This document shows positions 1 to 5,639 of a stretch of DNA of 5,639 bases, in pieces. The translations under genes and the position numbers were made by a program. Location: NCBI GenBank assembly GCA_022704925.1, contig JAKJFK010000116.1, forward strand, positions 1 through 5,639. The letters run 5' to 3'. How positions within the stretch are numbered: the first letter of the stretch is position 1; each line of letters starts with the position of its first letter. Below the pieces are notes generated by a model. It ran no database searches, was not told where the DNA came from, and saw only the letters and a program-made list of their open reading frames with translations. The stretch comes from a candidate division TA06 bacterium (GTDB lineage Bacteria; Ratteibacteria; UBA8468; MWAK01).

Positions 1-780
1 TTCCCGGGTGGCCAGGGTCGGGTCCCCGTAAACCCGGTCCACCTCGCCCGGGTCGCTCTTGGACGGATAACCCTCGATGACCAGCTGGCGGTGCCAGTTG
101 AAGATGTCCGAGGCGCCGAAACGGGTGGGCCGCTGGATGGTCCCCCTTTTCGCCTGGCTCATGTCCACCAGGTCCGGCCGCAGGTAAAGCTGGAGGGCGG
201 TCTCGACATCGCCGCCGTGCCAGTCGGAGCCGGCCGGGTTCTTCCGGATCCGGGCGCACTCGGAGGCGGCGAACTCGGCCAGGAAGGCCAGCCAGTTGAA
301 GGTGATCACCCGGGCGTCGGCCGGCACCTGCCAGTCCCCGCTCCAGTTCATGTCGGCCACCCGCTTGCGCAGGTTGCGGACCACCTCCGGTATCCAGATG
401 TGGGTACCGCCGCCGTGGCCGCTGATCAGCACGATCTTCTTGAAGCCGCCCCGCAGGTAGCTGAGCAGGTGGTCGTTCAGGACCTCCTTGAAGATCTCCT
501 TGCGCATCCAGAGGGCCCCCGGAAATCCCACCATGGCCCCGGCGCCGGCCGGCGCGTACCAGAAGGAGACGCTGCGGTAGACCGGCAGGCGCGGCTGGAG
601 TTTCTCGACCACGCCCCGGACCAGCCCCTCGCAGTTGTCAATGTCGGTGTGCATCGGCAGGTGCGGGCCGTGCTGCTCGATGGTGGCGATCGGGATCAGC
701 AGGATCGCCCGGTCGGCGATGGCCTGGACCTCGCGGCGGGTCAGCTCCGGCAGGTAGTACTTGCCCCGGCTCTTCCTCAT
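1..780 (-). CDS. Creatininase-family metal-dependent amidohydrolase, N-terminal 260 residues (3' end outside window)
   Basis: Translating from the ATG at 778-780 gives 260 codons with no stop up to base 1, so the gene runs off the left edge. Family motifs are plain: TIEQHGPHLPMHTDID (E35, H37 and D46 as metal ligands), GFPGALW (85-91), LISGHGGGTH (H122) and DWHGGDVETALQLYLRPDLV (H168, E173). These match the layout of creatininase, the FAPy deformylase ArfB and the mycofactocin peptidase MftE, which hydrolyse cyclic or linear amide bonds with a two-metal centre. The Glu that follows the second-site His in Pseudomonas creatininase (NGHYEN) is Gly here, so creatinine is unlikely to be the substrate. 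No signal peptide is visible. It is the most distal gene in view and is probably coupled to the aminotransferase. The family is sure; the substrate is unknown. Confidence 0.92.
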   Translation of the reverse strand, partial: MRKSRGKYYLPELTRREVQAIADRAILLIPIATIEQHGPHLPMHTDIDNCEGLVRGVVEKLQPRLPVYRSVSFWYAPAGAGAMVGFPGALWMRKEIFKEVLNDHLLSYLRGGFKKIVLISGHGGGTHIWIPEVVRNLRKRVADMNWSGDWQVPADARVITFNWLAFLAEFAASECARIRKNPAGSDWHGGDVETALQLYLRPDLVDMSQAKRGTIQRPTRFGASDIFNWHRQLVIEGYPSKSDPGEVDRVYGDPTLATRE

Positions 781-2099
781 TTTTCCGTCCTTTCTTCTTC
801 CTTGACCAGTACCGCGAGTTCGTCGCGGTTCTCGACCAGCACCTTCTGGAAAGCGTCGGCGTAACGGTCCATCAGTTCCGGGGTGTTGGGCGGATTGAAG
901 CCGCTCATCTTCAGCAGGTAGAGGGACCGGGAGATGACCTCGTTGGTGACCGGGTACTCGGCCGGGTCGTACCGGAGTCCCGGCCGGCGGTGGTGGCACT
1001 TCCAGGGACAGCCCTTTCCGTAACCCTCGAGCGCCTGGAAGAGCGCCTGGCCCGGCACCGGTTTGGTCTGCCAGAAGCGGACCGGCACCCCCTCGGCCTG
1101 GAGCGCCCGGCGGGCCGCCCGGATGAAGGGGCGCACCGGCACCTCCATCCCCAGCCGCTCCGGCCGGAACTTGATCGGGTAGATGAAGAAACCGTGGCTC
1201 CGGTCGGCGGGAACGAAGGGCGGCTCGACGCCCGGGATCCCGGCCAGCCGGGCCGAGAGGCGGCCGCAGTTGGCCTGCCAGGCCGACCGCACCTGGTCGA
1301 ATCGGTTCAGCAGGCTCAGGCCCATGGCGGCCGAGAAGAAACTGATCCGGTAGTTCCAGCCCATGGTCAGGGCGTTGTAATCGCGCGGCTTATCCCCGCC
1401 CACCTCGCCCTCGCCGAAGAGACGGACCAGCCGGGCCCGGTCGCAATACTCCTGGGAATCGGTCACCAGCAGGCCGCCCTCGCTGGCGCTGGTCAGCAGC
1501 TTGGAACTCTCCATACTGTAGGCCCCCAGGTCGCCGATGGTGCCGGCCTTCCGCCCCCGGTAATCCACCCCGAAGGCCTGGGCGGCATCCTCGATGACCG
1601 CCAAGCCGCGGCGCCGGGCGATGGCCATGATTTCGTCCATGTCGGCCGCCATCCCGTGGATGTGGACCGGCAGGAGGGCCCGGGTCCGGTCGGTGAGGTG
1701 CGCCTCGATGCTGGCCGGGTCAATGTTGTAGGTATCCGGCTGGATGTCGGCAAAGACCGGAACCGCGTTGTGGTGCAGGACGCAGGAGGCCGAGGCCAGG
1801 AAGGTATAGGCGGAGGTGATCACTTCGTCGCCCGGCCCCAGGCCGGCGGCGGCCACCGCCATGTGCAGGGCGGCGGTGCCGCTGTTGGCCGAAAGGCAGA
1901 AACGGCTGCCCACGTACCGGGCCACTCCATCCTCCAGGCCCCGGACGGCCGGGTGGTTGGTGGTGAACTTGAGAGTGGCCATGGCATCGTCCATCGCCTT
2001 GAGGACCGCCTGCTTGTCGGCCTCGGTGATGTAGGGCCAGGGCTGGAGCATCCCCTCGGGGACGGCCCGGGGACCTCCGTTGATCGCCAGTTTCGCCAT
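777..2099 (-). CDS. DegT/DnrJ/EryC1/StrS-family PLP-dependent aminotransferase
   Basis: This complete 440-residue protein is close to the family's usual length, with a modestly longer C-terminus. Fold type I features are clear: GTAALHMA (74-81) for PLP phosphate contact, EDAAQAFG (170-177) with D171 facing the pyridine nitrogen, the Schiff-base lysine K200 in SMESSKLLT, and GWNYRIS (247-253). The N-terminus (LAINGGPRAVPEG) resembles inosose and AHBA-type members. The family usually transfers an amino group from glutamate or glutamine to a keto-sugar or keto-cyclitol, in the cytoplasm; some members act in catabolism. Two oddities are visible: the loop after K200 reads SASEGG, one residue longer than the common lysine-to-GEGG spacing, and the C-terminal part has a Cys/His-rich GCPWKCHH (363-370). 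Its stop overlaps the creatininase-family start as ATGA, and the upstream neighbours are hydrolase-like genes, so a sugar-type substrate is likely. The family is certain; the substrate is not. Confidence 0.94.
   Translation of the reverse strand: MAKLAINGGPRAVPEGMLQPWPYITEADKQAVLKAMDDAMATLKFTTNHPAVRGLEDGVARYVGSRFCLSANSGTAALHMAVAAAGLGPGDEVITSAYTFLASASCVLHHNAVPVFADIQPDTYNIDPASIEAHLTDRTRALLPVHIHGMAADMDEIMAIARRRGLAVIEDAAQAFGVDYRGRKAGTIGDLGAYSMESSKLLTSASEGGLLVTDSQEYCDRARLVRLFGEGEVGGDKPRDYNALTMGWNYRISFFSAAMGLSLLNRFDQVRSAWQANCGRLSARLAGIPGVEPPFVPADRSHGFFIYPIKFRPERLGMEVPVRPFIRAARRALQAEGVPVRFWQTKPVPGQALFQALEGYGKGCPWKCHHRRPGLRYDPAEYPVTNEVISRSLYLLKMSGFNPPNTPELMDRYADAFQKVLVENRDELAVLVKEEERTEK
788..793 (-). 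promoter_or_regulatory. Ribosome binding site for the creatininase-family gene
   Basis: AAAGGA on the minus strand lies 7 bases before the ATG at 778-780, within the last codons of the aminotransferase gene. The stop TGA (777-779) and this ATG overlap as ATGA. No other start codon lies close upstream in frame. Confidence 0.72.
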
Positions 2100-2140
2100 G
2101 CGTTACGCCTCCCTTGATGCTTAAACTTTCCCGGATCGCC
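2100..2140 (-). other. 41-base intergenic gap inside the operon
   Basis: This is the only non-coding stretch between genes in the window. It holds the Shine-Dalgarno sequence of the aminotransferase gene. I see no hairpin followed by a T-run and no convincing -35/-10 pair, so transcription probably reads through. Confidence 0.6.
2108..2115 (-). promoter_or_regulatory. Ribosome binding site for the DegT-family aminotransferase
   Basis: AAGGGAGG on the minus strand lies 8 bases before the ATG at 2097-2099. An in-frame TAA at 2103-2105, two codons before the ATG, rules out any upstream start and confirms this one. Confidence 0.82.
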
Positions 2141-4366
2141 TCAGGCCGGTTCCAGGATCACGATCCCGTGGCGTTTCAGCTCGCCGGTCTCGATGACCAC
2201 CTCGGTCCCGTTGCCGGCCGCGGCCACCTTAAGGGGCAGCCCCTCGGCCCCGTCGATCGAGAAGAGGCGGGCGGAGCGGACCGGCCGGTCGAACCGGCCG
2301 ACCAGCTTCAGCGGGGTCCGGTCGACGGTCAGGGCCGGGTACTTGACCCGGTAGCCGGGCTGGACCAGGGTCCGGTGCGGAATGATGCTGCCGGCCGCGT
2401 TCAGGATATGGACCGCCAGCCGGCCGTCCCGGAGCCGGTACCCCCGGCAGAAGACGCCCGGCTTCGCGTTCGGCAGTTCGAGCCTGAAACTCCCGGCCGT
2501 CAGCCGCACCGCGTTCAGGAAGACCCGGGCCAGCAGCGGATCCCGATAATTGACGAACCGGTAGGGCTCCTCGCCGTCCCAGTTGCGGGCGCGGATGCCC
2601 GGGTGGTAGCAGAGGATGCCCGGCTTGCCGGCGAAGTAGCGGGCCAGCCCCCGGCCGAACCGGTTGGAAACCAGGGCCGGGATGATCTCTCCCTTCCGGC
2701 CGCCGGCGTCGATGAAGGAGGTCAGCAGGACCTCGGCGCCCGGCCGCGGCCGGACCCGGACCTGGGGGGCCCGGTGGGCAATCAGTCCGGAGACGCCGGC
2801 CAGGAAGGCGTCGTCGCCGTTCCAGCCCTGGATCGGGTAATGCTCGTCGAAGACGGTCCGTTCGTAATCCAGACCCAGGCATTCGGCCAGCTGGAAGTTC
2901 TCCAGCGGGTCCCCCTCGAAGTTGAAGAGGGAGGCCTCGTGCGAGGCGAGCAGCCGGCCGCCCGAGCGCACGTACTCTTCGATGGCCCGGCTGAGTTCCG
3001 GGCTCAGGCAGGCGGCGTTGGGCGCCAGCAGGGTGCGGTACTGGCCGAGGCGGCCGGCGGCCAAGTCCTCCTCCAGCACCACGTCGTAATCGAGGCCCGC
3101 CTCGTGCAGGAGTTCGCACCAGCCCTTGAATTCGTAGGTGTAATGCTCGTGGTGGTGGCCCCGGTAGCGGCGCCGGCTGGCGTCGGAGAAGAAGACGGCC
3201 AGGTCGGTCAGCGTCCCGGCGGTCCGGAAGAGATCATCGTGCTTCTCCTCCCAGAGGGCCCACTCCGAATCGCGCCCGACCGTCTGCGGACTGTGGCGGC
3301 CGATGTTGGGGGAGAGCCAGACCGAGTGCTCCTCCTGGCGCAGGTAGGCCGAGCCGAAGAGCTGTTCGCCCCCCTTGGCCTGCGGGTAGAAGATGGCGAA
3401 GGAGGGGTTGGCGCCGCCCCGGGCCCGGGCCCGGTAGATGCGCAGTTCCGGTGAGATCATCATCCAGCTGTAGTAGTAGGGGTTGGCGCTGAGGACTTCG
3501 ACGAAGGTGGTGTTGAAGACGTCCTGCCGGCGGTAGGTCTCGGCCGAGACCGGCGAACTGATGGTGGTGGCGCAGGAGGTGTGCAGCAGCGGCTTGGACC
3601 AGCCCTGAATCATCCGGTCGATCTTTTCGTAGTGGCGCAGGACCGAGTTCCGCCGGAAATCGAGCCAGGCCCGGTAATCGGGCCGGTTGAACTCCGACCA
3701 GAAGGGATCGTCGGCCCGCTCCGGCAGGTCGTAGCCGGTCTCGGACTTGAAGAGGCGGCGGCACTCCCCGCAGACGCAGGCGTAAGGGTTGAGGCCCATG
3801 GTGACGTCGTCGGACATGATGCCGTCGGCGTCGGTGTACTTCAGGAAATCCTCCAGGTAATCAAAGTAGGCCTGCCGGTATTCGGGATGGTTCGGGCAGA
3901 GGCAGTAGGCCTTGTAACCCTGCCAGTACTCCGGGCCGCCCGCCTTCAGGTTCATCTCGTACCAGTCGTTGAGCCGCTTGCCCCGATACTCGACCACCGC
4001 GTCCAGGGCCAGCGGCTCGGGCACGGTGTGATTGGGCAGGTGACGGTTGAACCACTCGAAGGCCTCCGGCGTCCGCTCCGGAATCCGGGAGACGAAGCAG
4101 GCGCTGTGGTGCTCGATGTACTTGATGCCCTGCCGGTGGCAGGCCTCGACCGAGATCCGGGTCACCTCCCGGATGCGCGGGAAGTCCTTGATCCAGTCCC
4201 AGCGGAAATGGGCGCCGAAGGAGACCACGGCGTTGATGCCCTCCCGGCGCAGGCGCTTCGCCCGCCGGTCGGCCTCGGCCGGGGTAATCAGGTCCAGGTC
4301 GGCCGCCGAAATGCTCCAGGTGACCAGGCGCATGCCGTGGGCCCAGTCCGGATAGGTCGTCTTCAT
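2141..4366 (-). CDS. GH42-like TIM-barrel glycoside hydrolase homologue with GATase-like domain
   Basis: This is a complete 741-residue protein with no signal peptide or membrane segment, so probably cytoplasmic. Residues about 1-380 look like a TIM barrel, about 386-585 like the GATase-like beta-galactosidase trimerisation domain (starting TDLAVFFSDA; Gly-Gly-Arg-Leu-Leu-Ala near 469-474), and about 635-741 like a beta-rich C-terminal domain. The barrel holds CLCPN (C155, C157), DGIMSDDV (181-188) and ACVCGECRRLF (C197, C199, C202). The C-x-C-x2-C spacing equals the zinc-site cysteines of GH42 enzymes such as Thermus A4 beta-galactosidase. By that alignment D186-D187 replace the Asn-Glu acid/base pair, and E290 (TTFVEV) is a candidate nucleophile. 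It may belong to a GH-like family of unknown function such as Pfam GHL6; this was not verified. It overlaps the upstream hydrolase gene by ATGA and lies 41 bases before the aminotransferase gene. The fold is fairly sure; the reaction is unknown. Confidence 0.82.
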   Translation of the reverse strand: MKTTYPDWAHGMRLVTWSISAADLDLITPAEADRRAKRLRREGINAVVSFGAHFRWDWIKDFPRIREVTRISVEACHRQGIKYIEHHSACFVSRIPERTPEAFEWFNRHLPNHTVPEPLALDAVVEYRGKRLNDWYEMNLKAGGPEYWQGYKAYCLCPNHPEYRQAYFDYLEDFLKYTDADGIMSDDVTMGLNPYACVCGECRRLFKSETGYDLPERADDPFWSEFNRPDYRAWLDFRRNSVLRHYEKIDRMIQGWSKPLLHTSCATTISSPVSAETYRRQDVFNTTFVEVLSANPYYYSWMMISPELRIYRARARGGANPSFAIFYPQAKGGEQLFGSAYLRQEEHSVWLSPNIGRHSPQTVGRDSEWALWEEKHDDLFRTAGTLTDLAVFFSDASRRRYRGHHHEHYTYEFKGWCELLHEAGLDYDVVLEEDLAAGRLGQYRTLLAPNAACLSPELSRAIEEYVRSGGRLLASHEASLFNFEGDPLENFQLAECLGLDYERTVFDEHYPIQGWNGDDAFLAGVSGLIAHRAPQVRVRPRPGAEVLLTSFIDAGGRKGEIIPALVSNRFGRGLARYFAGKPGILCYHPGIRARNWDGEEPYRFVNYRDPLLARVFLNAVRLTAGSFRLELPNAKPGVFCRGYRLRDGRLAVHILNAAGSIIPHRTLVQPGYRVKYPALTVDRTPLKLVGRFDRPVRSARLFSIDGAEGLPLKVAAAGNGTEVVIETGELKRHGIVILEPA

Positions 4367-5639
4367 CTTGATTTCTCCTTGGTTGGATTTTTAAGTTCGA
4401 GGACCGCGGTGGCCAGCGGCCCGACGCTCAGCCGGCCGCCTTTAAGTTCAACGCCCGGGCCGTAGATGAGCCGGGCCGGGCCGCAGCGGCTCAGGTCGAA
4501 CCCGACCGGCGTTTCCAGGTGGTTGAAACAGAAGAGAAGGCGGCGTGCCCCGGCCTCGAGCACCCGCCAGGTGGCCCCGGCCGCCGGCGGGATCGGCAGG
4601 GGCGGCCGGATGGCCAGTTCGCCGGCCAGCGCCCGCAGGAAACGGCCGTAGCCGCCGCCGAAGATCCGGTCGACATAGGAAGCGGCGGTCCCGATGTAAA
4701 TCAGCCGCCCCTTGCCAACCCGCCGCGTGGCCGCCGCCGCTTCGCCGCTGGCGAAACGGCCGATGATCTCGGCCCCGGCCGCCCGCAGCGGCCGCCGGTC
4801 GAAGCCGGCCGTAACCGGGTACTCCCGGCCGCCCCAGGCCAGGCTGATCCGCAGCTCGGGCGCCAGCTTCTCACGGGAACGCTCCGTCTCCCTGTCCACG
4901 CCGGCATCCAGCCAGGCGTCGTCCAGTTCCTGCTTGCTGAGGCGGCTCTCCTCGCTGCCGGTCGGCAGGCCGTGCCAGCGGGTGGACTCGGGCCGCCCCT
5001 CGCGCAGGCCGAAGACCCGGTCCAGGCCCAGGCCCGGGGCCGTCTCCTCGAGGATGAAACTGGCGCCGTCGGCGCTCATGAAACCGCCCTCGACCACCGC
5101 CGTGCCGCCCCCTTCGAGAAACTTCAGCAGGCCGGCCTTCAACTCCGGCCGGCCGGCCGGACTCCGGGGGACCAGCAGCAGCTTGATGGCGGACCCGATC
5201 CGATCCGGATCGACGAAGGCGGCCGGTATCCCGGCGCTCCGGAAGACGTCGTAAAGGTTGAGGACCGACTTCTGGAAGAGTTGCTGGCCGCCGCTGTTCT
5301 TGGAGTAAAGCGTGGCGCAGGCCATATGCTGCTCCGGGCAGGTGAGGATGCCCACCTGCGGCACCGGCGGCCGGGCCGATCGGAAGAGGGGTTCATTCTC
5401 CCGGACCAGCTTCACGATTTCGCCCACCCGCTCCCAGCGGTTGCTGGCCCGGCCGTCCAGTTCCAGCAGGCCCAGGTCGGGCGACTCCGGGCCGTAGGCC
5501 TCGGGCCGGAACTGCCAGTAGAAGACCCCCCGCATCCCCAGGCTGATCGGCTTCCAGGTCCAGTAGGCCAGTTCGTCCGGGTGGAGCGGCGGCGGCGCAT
5601 CGTAACTGGCGGTGTCGCTGGAAACCTCGCCGGCCCAGG
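4363..5639 (-). CDS. GH42-type beta-galactosidase-like hydrolase, C-terminal part (5' end outside window)
   Basis: The reading frame stays open to the right edge; the first whole codon is at 5635-5637. An internal ATG at 5533-5535 is not the start, because the 34 codons before it encode good family sequence. The 424 visible residues show the end of a TIM barrel (a Trp-Ala-Gly-Glu segment, then AYWTWKPISLGMRGVFYWQF, resembling the last barrel strand and helix of GH42 enzymes). Next comes a GATase-like 'trimerisation' domain (visible residues about 93-335, starting PQVGILTCPE), then a small beta-rich C-terminal domain (about 353-415). GH42 enzymes hydrolyse beta-galactosides and related glycosides. 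The Glu at visible residue 4 (5626-5628) sits about where the GH42 nucleophile lies. The acid/base region is outside the window, so activity and substrate cannot be judged. The stop codon overlaps the next gene's start as ATGA. The family call is sound; the substrate is unknown. Confidence 0.85.
   Translation of the reverse strand, partial: WAGEVSSDTASYDAPPPLHPDELAYWTWKPISLGMRGVFYWQFRPEAYGPESPDLGLLELDGRASNRWERVGEIVKLVRENEPLFRSARPPVPQVGILTCPEQHMACATLYSKNSGGQQLFQKSVLNLYDVFRSAGIPAAFVDPDRIGSAIKLLLVPRSPAGRPELKAGLLKFLEGGGTAVVEGGFMSADGASFILEETAPGLGLDRVFGLREGRPESTRWHGLPTGSEESRLSKQELDDAWLDAGVDRETERSREKLAPELRISLAWGGREYPVTAGFDRRPLRAAGAEIIGRFASGEAAAATRRVGKGRLIYIGTAASYVDRIFGGGYGRFLRALAGELAIRPPLPIPPAAGATWRVLEAGARRLLFCFNHLETPVGFDLSRCGPARLIYGPGVELKGGRLSVGPLATAVLELKNPTKEKSR
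4375..4380 (-). promoter_or_regulatory. Ribosome binding site for the 741-residue GH42-like gene
   Basis: AAGGAG on the minus strand lies 8 bases before the ATG at 4364-4366, inside the last codons of the upstream gene. An in-frame TAA at 4391-4393, with no ATG, GTG or TTG between it and the ATG, fixes this as the start. The upstream stop TGA (4363-4365) and this ATG overlap as ATGA, which favours translational coupling. Confidence 0.8.

Noticed and set aside
91-864. Plus-strand open frame of 257 codons
   Set aside because: It is antisense to the creatininase-family gene, whose minus-strand translation carries clear catalytic motifs. The plus-strand product resembles nothing.
2100-2140. Possible terminator or internal promoter between genes 2 and 3
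   Set aside because: No stem followed by T-run and no convincing promoter boxes; the gap is mostly taken up by the ribosome binding site.
2282-2300. Perfect 8-base inverted repeat CGGCCGGT / ACCGGCCG with a 3-base loop
   Set aside because: It lies inside coding sequence, is not followed by a T-run, and similar CGGCCGG strings are frequent throughout this GC-rich window, so it is most likely a codon-use effect.
3142-3165. His-rich G-H-H-H-E-H stretch in the GATase-like domain of the 741-residue protein, possible metal site
   Set aside because: It is a short run in what looks like a surface loop with no partner motif visible; there is not enough to claim a metal site.
990-3454. Two long plus-strand open frames (990-2117 and 2114-3454) that abut each other like coupled genes
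   Set aside because: They lie wholly opposite the aminotransferase and GH42-like genes. Their translations are low-complexity Gly/Pro/Val/Arg/Asp-rich with no motif, as expected from the antisense of GC-rich codons. The abutting ends are chance.
2229-3764. Minus-strand frames of 296 and 176 codons in another frame of the GH42-like gene
   Set aside because: These are Arg/Pro/Gly-rich shadow frames inside a gene with a coherent protein product; there is no sign of a frameshift in the main frame.
3581-5254. Plus-strand open frames at 3581-4465 and 4712-5254
   Set aside because: They are antisense to the two hydrolase genes, have biased composition and no recognisable domain.

Overview
This is a compact, GC-rich (roughly two-thirds G+C by eye) stretch of bacterial DNA. 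It holds four genes, all on the minus strand, that read as one operon running from the right edge to the left edge. In transcription order they are: (1) the C-terminal part of a GH42-type beta-galactosidase-like glycoside hydrolase, cut by the right edge; (2) a complete 741-residue GH42-like protein of a poorly characterised type; (3) a complete 440-residue DegT/DnrJ/EryC1/StrS-family PLP aminotransferase; (4) the N-terminal 260 residues of a creatininase-family metal-dependent amidohydrolase, cut by the left edge and with no stop codon inside the window.

Coding density is almost total. Genes 1/2 and genes 3/4 each share a four-base ATGA stop/start overlap. Genes 2 and 3 are separated by 41 bases with no visible terminator. 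Each complete start has a good Shine-Dalgarno sequence 7-8 bases upstream. No RNA gene, mobile element, CRISPR array, long repeat, terminator or internal promoter could be supported. The operon promoter, if nearby, lies beyond the right edge.

The genes suggest intracellular processing of a glycoside. No signal peptide is visible on the three N-termini present. The two hydrolase-like proteins could release a sugar or cyclitol, the aminotransferase could move an amino group on or off a keto-sugar or keto-cyclitol, and the amidohydrolase could open an amide or lactam. This pathway is inference; no single substrate can be read from the sequence. The gene mix, high GC and operon style would fit Planctomycetes, Lentisphaerae, Verrucomicrobia or related uncultured lineages that carry many glycosidase-like genes, but the phylum is a guess.

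The most interesting protein is the 741-residue one. It keeps the GH42-style cysteine cluster next to the active-site strand, but where GH42 enzymes carry Asn-Glu (the acid/base) it appears to carry Asp-Asp.
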